Source of the DNA: CANLBN01 sp047634655
Lineage (GTDB): Bacteria > Pseudomonadota > Gammaproteobacteria > Pseudomonadales > Cellvibrionaceae
Direction: 5' to 3'
NCBI GenBank assembly: GCA_047634655.1
Contig: JBLIHY010000011.1
Coordinates: 1-35,519 of the forward strand
DNA length: 35,519 nucleotides
Below the pieces are notes generated by a model that saw nothing but the letters and a program-made list of their open reading frames with translations, was not told the origin of the DNA and did no database searches. Every line of letters begins with the position of its first letter. Position 1 is the stretch's first letter. Shown here one piece after another: positions 17,463 through 26,245 of this stretch. A program made the translations under genes and the position numbers.

Positions 17463-18293
17463 ATGTTGCTACGATTTACCAAAATGCATGGTCTCGGCAA
17501 TGATTTCGTTATGATTGACGGAATTAATCAGCGGGTACAGTTGAGTTCGGAGCAGATTAAGGCATTAGCGGATCGTCGTTTTGGGGTAGGCGCAGACCAA
17601 GTTTTACTCCTAGAAGCGCCACAGTCGGACGATGCGGATTTTCGCTATCGTATCTTTAATGCAGATGGTACCGAGGTAGAAAATTGCGGTAACGGTGCTC
17701 GCTGTTTTGCCAAGTTCGCGCGAGACCGTCAATTAACTGGCAAGTCTGTAATCGTGGCGGAAACTTGTTCCAGTCGCATGACCTTGAGGATCCAAGACAA
17801 CGGTGATGTTACCGTCGATATGGGCGCACCGGTTTTGCAACCCGAACGTATTCCTTATATCGCTGAGCATCGCCAGGACACTTATCGCTTGCCGCTACCC
17901 GATTGCGAGATTGAAATAGCGGCGGTATCGATGGGCAATCCACACGCAGTGATGCTGGTTGATGCGGTTGATCAGGCGCCCGTGGCCCATTTAGGTCCGT
18001 TGATTGAAAAGCATGAGTATTTTCCACAGGGTGTCAATGCCGGTTTTATGGCAGTGAATTCCCGCAGTGACATTAATTTGAGAGTCTACGAGCGCAATGT
18101 TGGTGAAACCCTGGCCTGTGGCACAGGAGCCTGCGCCGCTGTAGTTGCCGGCCGCATTCAGGGCTTGTTAGATGAAAAAATTCAAGTCAATTTGCCTGGT
18201 GGTCGTCTACAGATCAGCTGGCAGGGTGAGGGCGATTCGGTGTGGATGACCGGACCCGCCAGTACCGTTTACCATGGCCAGATAAGGTTGTAA
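17463..18293 (+). CDS. dapF: Diaminopimelate epimerase
   Basis: PLP-independent racemase that converts LL- to meso-diaminopimelate for lysine and peptidoglycan synthesis. The two catalytic cysteines are C75 in ENCGNGARC and C219 in LACGTGACAA. The N-terminus MLLRFTKMHGLGNDFV is typical. Length is 276 residues, as in E. coli (274). It works directly upstream of LysA in the pathway and is in the same apparent transcript. The DUF484 and xerC genes that usually follow are not present; the next gene is convergent, 44 bp away. Confidence 0.97.
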   Translation: MLLRFTKMHGLGNDFVMIDGINQRVQLSSEQIKALADRRFGVGADQVLLLEAPQSDDADFRYRIFNADGTEVENCGNGARCFAKFARDRQLTGKSVIVAETCSSRMTLRIQDNGDVTVDMGAPVLQPERIPYIAEHRQDTYRLPLPDCEIEIAAVSMGNPHAVMLVDAVDQAPVAHLGPLIEKHEYFPQGVNAGFMAVNSRSDINLRVYERNVGETLACGTGACAAVVAGRIQGLLDEKIQVNLPGGRLQISWQGEGDSVWMTGPASTVYHGQIRL

Positions 18294-18337
18294 GCGGCCC
18301 CAACGTCAAACTTGTCGAGGCTAGACAGAAGATGATG

Positions 18338-19180
18338 CTATCGCCCCAGGATCCCCTTCACGGTGCTGAGCAAATCTGCCGGTAACACGAAGGTTTTGGT
18401 ATTAGATGATGAAGCCAGTTTTTCCATTGCACTGGTGTATTTTTCTCCGAGCAGATAGGCGATTGGCAATTCACCATCGACGGCCTCGGCTACCATAGTG
18501 ATCGCTGTTTTACTGGCATTGGCCAATACGATTTGTGCCTCTGCATCGCGTCTGGATGCCTCAAGGCGACCGTCAGCCTCCAGGATAGCGGCCTGCTTTT
18601 CCCCTTCCGCTTTTGTGACTGCAGCCCGTCTTTGGCGCTCGGCGGCTGCTTGTTCTTCCATTGCCTGTTGCATGGTGGTTGACGGACTAATATCTTGAAT
18701 CTCTACTGTTTTGAGCACAATTCCCCAGTCGGCAATATCGTCAGAAATAGCGGCTTTGAGTCTGGCTTTTATTTGATCGCGGGAAGAGAGCGCACTATCG
18801 AGGGACATTTCACCAATAATTGAACGCAGCGCTGTCTGTACGAGATTGCGAATCGCAAGAATATAGTCTTCAACTCCGTAGACCGCCTTTTCCGGTTGAA
18901 TAATATTAATGTAAGCGACTGCGTTGGCGATAATGACGGCATTATCTTCCGTGATTACTTCCTGAGACGGAATGTCCAGAACAATATCTTTAGTGGTGAT
19001 TTGATAAGGTACCGAGTCGAAGTAGGGCACAATAATATTGAGACCAGGGTTTAAGATGCGATTATATTTCCCCAGACGTTGACAAATATGTTTATAGCCC
19101 TGGGGAACGATACGTACTGCCTTCAGTAGGGTGATAATGATTAAAACCGCAAAAAAAGCGGCGATATATAGAGCTTCCAT
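18338..19180 (-). CDS. SPFH/stomatin-like membrane protein (QmcA/paraslipin type)
   Basis: Membrane-anchored SPFH (band 7) protein of 280 residues. One hydrophobic segment at about 3-22 is followed by the SPFH domain (IVPQGYKHICQRLGKYNRILNPG, DIPSQEVITEDNA) and an Ala/Glu-rich coiled coil (about 170-215, EEQAAAERQRRAAVTKAEGEKQ). Such proteins oligomerise in the inner membrane and organise microdomains. A GAGG 9 nt before the ATG supports the start. It is encoded downstream of an NfeD protein, its usual partner. Confidence 0.92.
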   Translation of the reverse strand: MEALYIAAFFAVLIIITLLKAVRIVPQGYKHICQRLGKYNRILNPGLNIIVPYFDSVPYQITTKDIVLDIPSQEVITEDNAVIIANAVAYINIIQPEKAVYGVEDYILAIRNLVQTALRSIIGEMSLDSALSSRDQIKARLKAAISDDIADWGIVLKTVEIQDISPSTTMQQAMEEQAAAERQRRAAVTKAEGEKQAAILEADGRLEASRRDAEAQIVLANASKTAITMVAEAVDGELPIAYLLGEKYTSAMEKLASSSNTKTFVLPADLLSTVKGILGR

Positions 19181-19258
19181 TAATTTTTACCTCGGTAAAT
19201 TAGCAGTTTTGAAGCATCACTTATTGGATGCTTCATTTTTGAAACGCAATGACATTGC

Positions 19259-19723
19259 TTAGTGTAAAGGTTTGACGATTAAACTATTTCCGGAAATATC
19301 TTTTACCTCAACTTTATCCCCGTGGTTAAGTGTGCCGGTGCAGATAAACTCCCATTCATCGTTGCCGACGATTGGGGCGGGAAACTTTAATTTTCCACGA
19401 CCGTCTTCTCGATTGAAAAAGATGACAAGACCGACTTGGCCCACTATTGCTTCGCGGGATAAACCAGCGAGAGTGCGGTCGGATATTCTGGGGGAGACGA
19501 AACGATGCCAGAGGGCAACGAGAAGGAAGGATAATATGACCCAAAGGGTTAGTTGTGCACTAATACCCATGGGGAAAACAGACAGCAGGAAGCCTACAGT
19601 GAGCGCTGCGATACCTAACCATAATAGGACGAATACCGGGACCAGCATCTCAAAGGTGATCAGCAGCAGCCCAATAACGATCCAATGCCAATAAAGAACA
19701 GTGCTATCAAGCCACTCAATCAT
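19259..19723 (-). CDS. NfeD family membrane protein (short form)
   Basis: 154-residue protein with two to three N-terminal membrane segments (about 12-60) and a C-terminal OB-fold-like soluble domain (about 85-150). It lacks the N-terminal ClpP-like protease domain found in long NfeD proteins. NfeD genes are habitually paired with SPFH genes, and the SPFH gene lies 78 bp downstream. A good ribosome binding site (AAGGAAAA) precedes the ATG. Specific function is not known. Confidence 0.88.
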   Translation of the reverse strand: MIEWLDSTVLYWHWIVIGLLLITFEMLVPVFVLLWLGIAALTVGFLLSVFPMGISAQLTLWVILSFLLVALWHRFVSPRISDRTLAGLSREAIVGQVGLVIFFNREDGRGKLKFPAPIVGNDEWEFICTGTLNHGDKVEVKDISGNSLIVKPLH

Positions 19724-19829
19724 AGACTTTTCCTTGTTACAAAAAAGTTACGGAGGTTTTTGTACGGACAGCAATAAGATCAACAATTACAACAGCGCAA
19801 TAGTATCCCTTATTGGGATCTACGGAAAG

Positions 19830-20594
19830 TTAATGCGCCAGAATCTGGCTAAGGAATAATTGTAGACGGTCTGTCTGCGGATTGTTAAATAGCTCTTCAG
19901 GAGTGTTCTGTTCCACAATTTCACCTGCATCCATAAAAATAACTCGATCGGCAACTTTTTTGGCAAAACCCATTTCATGGGTTACACACAACATGGTCAT
20001 CCCATCTCCAGCCAATTCGACCATTACATCTAAGACCTCTTTAATCATCTCGGGATCAAGTGCAGAAGTGGGTTCATCGAACAACATGATCTGCGGTGAC
20101 ATACACAGCGAACGCGCGATGGCTACTCGCTGTTGTTGTCCGCCGGAGAGCTGTCCCGGATATTTTTGCGCCTGATCGGGAATTTTTACCCGTTCCAGGT
20201 ATTTCATGGCTGTTGCTTCGGCTTCGTGCTTCGGCTTCTTCTGAACCCAGATCGGACCGAGCGTCAGATTTTCCAAAATAGTTAGGTGCGGAAACAGATT
20301 GAAGTGCTGAAAGACCATTCCCACTTCTCGGCGAATCATCTCGATGTTTTTTACATCTTCAATCATCTCCACTCCATTTACGATAAGCGAGCCGCGTTGA
20401 AATTCTTCCAGACGATTGATGCATCGGATGATGGTGGATTTACCGGAACCGGAGGGACCACAGATGACGATACGCTCGCCTTTCTCAACGGTGAGATTGA
20501 TATCTTTCAATACATGGAAGTTGCCGTACCATTTATTAAGATTTTCAATCACGATAACGTTATCGCTGTTTTGTTTTTTATCCGGTTTGCTCAT
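19830..20594 (-). CDS. aapP: General L-amino acid ABC transporter, ATP-binding protein AapP
   Basis: Cytoplasmic ATPase of the Aap general amino-acid importer. Walker A is GPSGSGKST, the ABC signature is LSGGQQQRVAIARS, Walker B is IMLFDEPTSALD, and the switch histidine lies in VTHEMGFAKKVADR. A GTG at 20603 also opens the frame, but the ATG at 20594 has AAGG 8 nt upstream, giving 254 residues. It is the last gene of aapJQMP, 14 bp after aapM. The family's polar amino-acid specificity is assigned from the whole operon. Confidence 0.95.
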   Translation of the reverse strand: MSKPDKKQNSDNVIVIENLNKWYGNFHVLKDINLTVEKGERIVICGPSGSGKSTIIRCINRLEEFQRGSLIVNGVEMIEDVKNIEMIRREVGMVFQHFNLFPHLTILENLTLGPIWVQKKPKHEAEATAMKYLERVKIPDQAQKYPGQLSGGQQQRVAIARSLCMSPQIMLFDEPTSALDPEMIKEVLDVMVELAGDGMTMLCVTHEMGFAKKVADRVIFMDAGEIVEQNTPEELFNNPQTDRLQLFLSQILAH

Positions 20595-20608
20595 CTCGAT
20601 CACCTTAA

Positions 20609-21709
20609 TTAAATCCGTTTGTCTGTATCTAATTCTTTCTCAATTTTGCTCGCCATTATCGACATACTAAAGCAGCTTACCCAAAATACGAAAGCTACAA
20701 ACAAGTAGCCTTCCAAAGTATAGCCACCAAGCCAATTCGAATTGCTGAGTGCGCTTTGTAGTGTTTGAACCAATTCGGGTATGCCGATAATCAGCAAAAA
20801 TGTGGTGTTCTTAAACAACATAACAAACGTTGCCAGAATGTTTGGCATCGAGACCTTGATAACTTGGGGCAATAAAATCAGTAATGTTTTTTTCCAATAG
20901 CCTAGCCCCAGTGAGTCAGCTGCTTCATATTGGCCTTGAGGCACCGCCTGGAAGCCACCGCGAAATACCTCAGCCATGTAGCCCGACATAAAAAATATCA
21001 GTACGATCCATACGCGAATAAGTTTATCGATATTAGTTCCCTCGGCAAAGAACAGAGGTAGCATTACCGAACCCATGAAGAATAGCGCTAGTACAGGGAC
21101 TCCGCGGAAAAATTCAATGAAGATAACAGAAACCGAACGAATAAAGGCCATATCCGAGCGGCGCCCCAAAGTCCATAAGAAGCTGAAGGGAAAGGCCACG
21201 ATAATGCTAGCCGCCGCTATTAAAATGTTCAGTGAGAATCCACCCCACAGATCGGTTGTCACTTGGGGCAAACCGAATAAGCGGCCATCCAATATCGCCA
21301 TACAAATAAAAGGCAGCAGCAAAAATGCTGGAATAACAATTTTTAACCGTAAGTGTTTGGGCAAAACAAAAGAGGCGACAATCACTGCGAACAGAACGAT
21401 CAGCGATAAGTTAACTCTCCATAGTTGCGAATCGGGAAAACTGCCGTACCAGAATTGCTGTAACCAGGCGCTAACAAATACCCAGCAGGCTCCTTCTTTA
21501 GTACAGTCCGCTTGAGTATCTCCATACCAGTTGGCAGAAATCAGACCCCAATCAACTATCTGTATGAAAAACTTGATCAGGAAAAAGGTAACTATCACCG
21601 TGAAAATAGAGCTGCCAATGGACGAAAACAGATTTTCGCGCAGCCAAGCGGCGACGCCAACGACCTGGGAGGGCGCAGGCTGGGATGGCAATGGCTTAAA
21701 TTCTTTCAT
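20609..21709 (-). CDS. aapM: General L-amino acid ABC transporter permease AapM
   Basis: Inner-membrane permease of 366 residues with several transmembrane helices. The HisM-type permease domain is in the C-terminal half, with the EAA loop that contacts AapP visible as YEAADSLGLGYWKKT. The long N-terminal part with additional helices is characteristic of AapM rather than of shorter HisM proteins. AAGGG precedes the ATG by 7 nt. The gene lies 10 bp after aapQ and 14 bp before aapP. Confidence 0.95.
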   Translation of the reverse strand: MKEFKPLPSQPAPSQVVGVAAWLRENLFSSIGSSIFTVIVTFFLIKFFIQIVDWGLISANWYGDTQADCTKEGACWVFVSAWLQQFWYGSFPDSQLWRVNLSLIVLFAVIVASFVLPKHLRLKIVIPAFLLLPFICMAILDGRLFGLPQVTTDLWGGFSLNILIAAASIIVAFPFSFLWTLGRRSDMAFIRSVSVIFIEFFRGVPVLALFFMGSVMLPLFFAEGTNIDKLIRVWIVLIFFMSGYMAEVFRGGFQAVPQGQYEAADSLGLGYWKKTLLILLPQVIKVSMPNILATFVMLFKNTTFLLIIGIPELVQTLQSALSNSNWLGGYTLEGYLFVAFVFWVSCFSMSIMASKIEKELDTDKRI

Positions 21710-21719
21710 ACCAGACCCT

Positions 21720-22934
21720 TTAGCGTGTTACCAAAGCTACTGAACGATTAAAGTGGTTCATTAAAAAGGAAATAATCATATTTAATACGAAGTAAACAAT
21801 AATAGTTATAAAGATGGTCTCGATCGCTTGTCCAGTCTGATTCAGGGCCGTGCCCACGAATACATTAAACAGGTCGGGATAGCCGATAGCCGCCGCTAAA
21901 GTCGAGTTTTTAACCAAACTCTGATATTCGCTGTTCAACAGAGGCACAATGACGCGCATAGCCTGGGGAACAATAATTAACGACATGATACGGTTTTCTC
22001 TGAGACCCAAGCTACGCGCTGCTTCGGTCTGTCCATTGGGAACCGATTGAACGCCGGCTCTGACGGCTTCAGCAATAAAGGCACCGGTATAAACAGACAG
22101 GGCAATAGATAATGCCATTAACTCAGGAATGACCGTCACACCACCAAAATAATTAAAGCCTCTTAATGCCGGATATTCAATTTGAAAGGGAAAGCCGGTT
22201 ATAACTAACATCAATAGAGGCAGGCCAAAAAATATTCCCAGACCTGTGTAAAAGACTGGAAACTGTTCGCCGGTATCCTCCTGTCGTTTCTTTGCCCATT
22301 TTTTCAGGAAAAAGATAGATGCCAGGGCGACCAGAAAGGAGAGATAAACTAATGAAGACCCTCCCTCACCGATAAATTTTGGAAAGTAAAAACCGCGGAT
22401 ATTGAGGAAGAATGCTTCGCCGAGGCTCAGGCTTTCGCGCGTACTTGGCAGTGCCGACAGCACGGCAAAGTACCAAAAAAATACTTGTAGTAGCAGTGGG
22501 ATATTTCGAAAGATTTCTACATAGATGATGGCAATTTTTCTAATCAACCAGTTGTGCGAAAAATAAGCAACGCCAAAAATAAAGCCTAGTACGGTCGCGA
22601 AAAAAATGCCAATAAATGAAACTAAAATGGTATTTAAAAAGCCTACGATAAAAATTCGTCCGTAAGTATCGGTCGCGTCGAAAGAGATGAGCGACATAAG
22701 TACGTCGTAACCCGCGGTGGCCGATAAAAAATCAAATCCCGTTTTGATCCCTGTGGCTTCCATATTGGCAAGCGTATTAGAAACAATGCCATAGAAAAAA
22801 TAAATAAGGCCCAGCAACATAGCAACCTGATAGAACAGTGCTCGATATCTGGGATTGTTGTAAATGGCCCCTTTCGATGTCCCCGATTGACGGGCTGAGA
22901 CCTGCATTTGTTCGGTTGTTTTTGGGGAGAACAT
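21720..22934 (-). CDS. aapQ: General L-amino acid ABC transporter permease AapQ
   Basis: Second permease of the importer, 404 residues, with about eight hydrophobic segments. The EAA motif is TEAARSLGLRENRIMSL, followed by the conserved KNSTLAAAIGYPDLF. A large inserted loop and the length separate AapQ from generic HisQ permeases. No clear ribosome binding site precedes the ATG; the intercistronic hairpin and aapJ lie just upstream. Confidence 0.95.
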   Translation of the reverse strand: MFSPKTTEQMQVSARQSGTSKGAIYNNPRYRALFYQVAMLLGLIYFFYGIVSNTLANMEATGIKTGFDFLSATAGYDVLMSLISFDATDTYGRIFIVGFLNTILVSFIGIFFATVLGFIFGVAYFSHNWLIRKIAIIYVEIFRNIPLLLQVFFWYFAVLSALPSTRESLSLGEAFFLNIRGFYFPKFIGEGGSSLVYLSFLVALASIFFLKKWAKKRQEDTGEQFPVFYTGLGIFFGLPLLMLVITGFPFQIEYPALRGFNYFGGVTVIPELMALSIALSVYTGAFIAEAVRAGVQSVPNGQTEAARSLGLRENRIMSLIIVPQAMRVIVPLLNSEYQSLVKNSTLAAAIGYPDLFNVFVGTALNQTGQAIETIFITIIVYFVLNMIISFLMNHFNRSVALVTR

Positions 22935-22968
22935 TTGTGAATTTTTCTATTTATTCAATTGGAAACAA

Positions 22969-22992
22969 CAAGGGCATCTGACGATGCCCTTG
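22969..22992 (-). other. Intercistronic hairpin between aapJ and aapQ
   Basis: CAAGGGCAT (22969-22977) and ATGCCCTTG (22984-22992) form a perfect 9-bp stem with a 6-nt loop. It lies 12 bp after the aapJ stop, with no T-run. Hairpins here in binding-protein operons commonly protect the upstream mRNA or cause partial termination, so the binding protein is made in excess over the permeases; that role is inferred. Confidence 0.7.
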
Positions 22993-23004
22993 GAGAGTTA
23001 ACAA

Positions 23005-24018
23005 CTAACGCATGGCGGGTGAGTAGAGGATACCGCCTTTATTCCACTGAGCGTTTAAGCCGCGTGAAATTTTCAGAGGAGAGCCGGCACCAACGTTTCG
23101 TTCAAACGACTCGGAGTAGTTGCCAACCTGTTTGATCACCTGGTAGGCCCAATCGTCCGATAGCCCAAGATTTCCACCTAGATTGCCATCGACACCTAGC
23201 AACCGTTTTTGGGCGGGCTTACCGTCGGCCTTCATCGCGTCGACATTTGATGAACTCACTCCCTGAAATTCTCCCTCAATCATCGCATTGACAACCCATT
23301 TCACAATATTGAACCATTCGTCATCGTTCTGGCGGACAACAGGTCCCAAAGGCTCTTTGGAAATGACTTCGGGAAGAACAATGGCGCTTGCAGGATCTTT
23401 CAAGCCAATGCGCAAAGCGTAGAGTTGTGATTGGTCGGATACCAAAAAGTCACAGCGGCCCGATTCAAATCCGATGCGTGTTTGGTCGGAAGTATCAAAG
23501 GTAACGGCTTTATAGCTCATTTTGTTTTCGCGGAAATAATCGGAGATAGCGAGTTCCGTAGAGGTGCCCGCTTGAATACAGGCATTGGCACCATTCAGTT
23601 CAGTGGCACTTTTAACACCCAAATTCTTGCGCACCATAAAGCCCGCACCATCGTAGTAAATGGTTCCTGCAAAATTGAGGCCCAGTGAAGTATCGCGAGT
23701 GTGAGTCCAGGTGGTGTTGCGAGACAGCACATCGATTTCGCCGGATTGCAGAGCAGTGAATCGTTCTTTCGCCGTTAAAGGTTTGTACCGAACCTTTGTG
23801 GCATCGCCCAAAACTGCAGCGGCAACCGCGCGACAAACGTCGACGTCAAGACCACTCCAGGTGCCCTTTTCATCTTTCTGGGAAAAGCCGGCGAGACCTG
23901 TGCTGACGCCACAGGAAAGAGCTCCACGCTTTTTGACGTCATCGAGAGTACCGGCACCGGCACTAAACGCCAAGCTGGCCGCAAAACCACCGGCAATTAG
24001 AGTTGAAAGTTTTATCAT
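23005..24018 (-). CDS. aapJ: General L-amino acid ABC transporter, periplasmic binding protein AapJ
   Basis: Periplasmic solute-binding protein, 337 residues, for a broad range of L-amino acids. It has a signal peptide (MIKLSTLIAGGFAASLAFS) cleaved near residue 22, then the family N-terminus TLDDVKKRGALSCGVSTG and the ligand-domain segments GLDVDVCRAVAAAVLGD and RNTTWTHTRDTSLGLNF. It is the first gene of the aapJQMP operon, transcribed from the 590-bp region shared with the end of the sigma factor gene. Confidence 0.96.
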   Translation of the reverse strand: MIKLSTLIAGGFAASLAFSAGAGTLDDVKKRGALSCGVSTGLAGFSQKDEKGTWSGLDVDVCRAVAAAVLGDATKVRYKPLTAKERFTALQSGEIDVLSRNTTWTHTRDTSLGLNFAGTIYYDGAGFMVRKNLGVKSATELNGANACIQAGTSTELAISDYFRENKMSYKAVTFDTSDQTRIGFESGRCDFLVSDQSQLYALRIGLKDPASAIVLPEVISKEPLGPVVRQNDDEWFNIVKWVVNAMIEGEFQGVSSSNVDAMKADGKPAQKRLLGVDGNLGGNLGLSDDWAYQVIKQVGNYSESFERNVGAGSPLKISRGLNAQWNKGGILYSPAMR

Positions 24019-24607
24019 AGGTGTTCTCCTGCTTTTTTGAATTGATTTTTGATGATAATTTTAGAAACCAAACTACGGTAAGCCTGCTTATCAAGTCCAA
24101 GGATATGGCTGTGATTGTTGCAACACGATAATGGTCGCATAATTTTTTGCATTTTTTTGAGTCATTGCCACTGGTTATTGCTAATAAAGTCAAGCTGCCA
24201 GCGTACTATTATTTCTTTTAAATTATTCAATATTATCTGGATGTTTGGTTGGCAATATAATTTGGTTAACCAACCAGTTTCACTAACTATTGCGTGAATA
24301 CAATAAACCTAGAGTGGATATTATCGGTAACTTATTAATACCGATATAAGTAAGTTGTCTTACACCTTAAATTGAAGCAAAAATTTGGTGATTTATATAA
24401 GTAAGAGAAACAGATTTTTACGATTTTATTTGTCACAGAATCTCGTTACTGATAGGAGCATAGCACTATCAAGAGCTTTATTGTAGCGCTTGGATTGTGC
24501 TTGCTTTGTATAGATGGCGTCCGTGGTGGACGGTCAGTTGAAATGCTTTCCGCACCGTCTGTTTTCTAATTCCGGTTTGACGGTGGGTTACGTGGCTGAG
24601 ATCATTT
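24019..24607. promoter_or_regulatory. Intergenic region upstream of aapJ
   Basis: About 590 bp between aapJ and the downstream end of the sigma factor gene, both on the minus strand, so the aapJ promoter should be here. No convincing sigma-70 or sigma-54 element was found. Small structures are CGTCC-N5-GGACG (24518-24532) and GACGGT (24529-24534) mirrored by ACCGTC (24554-24559). A possible dead mini-ORF on the plus strand (24468-24569) is described under findings. Confidence 0.4.
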
Positions 24608-26095
24608 TTAGCGATCGATGACTGACAGTCCACCGATGTCACTTTCCTCTGATCGGGGGTCCGAGAGTATGCTTTGTAATTTTTCGATAGCTTTCTTCTC
24701 GATTTGCCTCACTCGCTCTCGGCTGATGTTCAGTATGTCCGACAATATTCGTATGGTTTTTGGGACAGCATCAATGCAGCCATATCTCTCAAGCAATATA
24801 TAGGATTCCCGGTCTGTCAAATGGCGGCGAACGAAGGCTTGAAGCTTGTCCTTGCGGTCACTATCCATAATTCGTTTCAGAACTTGAGTATCTCGATCGG
24901 CAATTACATTATGTAAGTTGCTATCCCCAGAGTTCAGTTGGTAATCATCCATCGAGAGGCAGTCGCGATTGATGGATTCCAGTAGAGATATTCTGCTCGA
25001 TTTTAGTTTGAGATCTTTAGCGAGAGAGTCTTTTGAGAGGTCTTTTCCGGCGTGCCGCAGATTTTCTTTTGAGGCCTGCAGTTTGCCGAGTTCGCGGTTG
25101 ATCTCTGGCGATATGGCGATGATGTTATTGGTATTCACTTTTGCCAGACGTACCTTGGATTCGATCCAATTGTAGGCATAAGTAGAAAAGCGGTTGCCAG
25201 TGGAGATGCGATATTTTTCCGTCGCTCGTATCAATCCCAAAGTGCCTTCTTGAACCAATTCCATCAAATCTTCGCGATCTGAAGCATATTTTTTTGCAAT
25301 GCTCAAGACCAGAGGTAGGTTTTTCTCAACCAGAGTGTCTCTGGTGCGCAGGTAACTTGCAATCAGAGTTCGCAACTGTTGATCTTGATGCCCTGTCGAC
25401 AATTCTTGCGGATTTGTCTGGCTGTGATATTTGATCGCGCTCAGATATTCCCCGAGTGCGTGCTCGAGGGCTGTTTCATTACCTGCATTACACTGGTAGC
25501 GTTTGGCAATGGCCATAATCAGCGGCCTCGACCATTTAACCGATGCTATAGCTATACTGATTTTTTTATGTAGTGCATCTTCTGCGGTGAGTGATTTCTG
25601 TATTTTTTTAGCTAGGCTCAGCAATTTAGATAGCTGAGCCTGGTTGTGCGCATCGTTCGAAAATCCGTCCAGCTCTTGCCGAAGCAGGTAGTAGCGCTGC
25701 TTCTGCTGAAACATATTCACCTTGACGGCATGTTTGCTCGCGAAGTTAAGGATTGTCGCAAAGTCTCGAGCTGTAGACTTGTGTTCCATGATGCAAAGCA
25801 CAGTATTTTCACAGTATTTGTCCAAGTCCTGTCCGAGCTTTTCTTCCTGTTCGGGTGCCAGTAGTTTGTTGGCTGACAAGTTGCTGTGAAAGAAACCGAT
25901 TATATCCGTGGTCAGGGATTCATCGGTTTGCTCCGGCGACGCTTGCTGTTTCGGTGCGCGCGTGTCTGTACTGGGGAGCTCGTCATTGAGGTGCAGTGGC
26001 TGAGAGTTAGAAGTCTCTTGTTCAAAGTCGAAAGAGGGCTCGTAGGTATCAATGACAGGCCACTCTTCAACGTCCGTTAGTTTCTTGTCTAACAT
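24608..26095 (-). CDS. Divergent sigma-70 family RNA polymerase sigma factor
   Basis: 495-residue sigma factor intermediate in size between RpoS/RpoH and RpoD. A region 1.2-like segment lies at about 62-95, then about 150 residues of non-conserved helical sequence, region 2 at 251-325 (LVEKNLPLVLSIAKKY, EDLMELVQEGTLGLIRA, RFSTYAYNWIESKV), a region 3-like part at about 335-395, and region 4 at 420-478 with the helix-turn-helix NISRERVRQIEKKAIEKL. Regions 1.2, 2 and 4 make it group 2 or 3, not ECF. Region 2.4 is unlike RpoD, suggesting a different -10 preference. It is transcribed divergently from a MerR-type regulator with a shared palindromic control region. I cannot assign it to a named sigma; a light- or stress-response role is inferred from the neighbour. 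Confidence 0.88.
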   Translation of the reverse strand: MLDKKLTDVEEWPVIDTYEPSFDFEQETSNSQPLHLNDELPSTDTRAPKQQASPEQTDESLTTDIIGFFHSNLSANKLLAPEQEEKLGQDLDKYCENTVLCIMEHKSTARDFATILNFASKHAVKVNMFQQKQRYYLLRQELDGFSNDAHNQAQLSKLLSLAKKIQKSLTAEDALHKKISIAIASVKWSRPLIMAIAKRYQCNAGNETALEHALGEYLSAIKYHSQTNPQELSTGHQDQQLRTLIASYLRTRDTLVEKNLPLVLSIAKKYASDREDLMELVQEGTLGLIRATEKYRISTGNRFSTYAYNWIESKVRLAKVNTNNIIAISPEINRELGKLQASKENLRHAGKDLSKDSLAKDLKLKSSRISLLESINRDCLSMDDYQLNSGDSNLHNVIADRDTQVLKRIMDSDRKDKLQAFVRRHLTDRESYILLERYGCIDAVPKTIRILSDILNISRERVRQIEKKAIEKLQSILSDPRSEESDIGGLSVIDR

Positions 26096-26134
26096 TTTTG
26101 CGGCTACCTCTAAATATTTGTCTGATTTTACCTT

Positions 26135-26216
26135 CTTATACTGTAATTATTCATTAAATGTCTAATTACAAATTAGACATTTAGTTGACAGGTAGTTAGT
26201 ATAAATAGCGTACTAA
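26135..26216. promoter_or_regulatory. Divergent promoter/operator between the sigma and MerR-type genes
   Basis: Arms of a perfect 13-bp inverted repeat occupy 26155-26167 (TAAATGTCTAATT) and 26171-26183 (AATTAGACATTTA), 3 bp apart. Each arm contains TAGACA on the outward strand. Toward the sigma gene, TAGACA (26159-26164) is 18 bp from TATAAG (26135-26140). Toward the regulator gene, TAGACA (26174-26179) is 20 bp from TATAAA (26200-26205); a second -35 candidate TTGACA (26185-26190) abuts the palindrome and is 20 bp from TACTAA. A smaller dyad TTAGTA/TACTAA is at 26196-26201 and 26211-26216. Long 19-20 bp spacers are typical of MerR-controlled promoters. Confidence 0.65.
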
Positions 26217-26245
26217 TCATTGGTAACTGAGAGAGGTGACGACAG

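Noticed and set aside
19804..19820. ATCCC/GGGAT hairpin after aapP as a terminator
   Set aside because: A 5-bp stem without a T-run on the transcribed strand is too weak to call.
24019..24200. Sigma-54 promoter for the aap operon
   Set aside because: Searched for GG-N10-GC elements of the TGGCAC/TTGC type on the minus strand; none had correct spacing.
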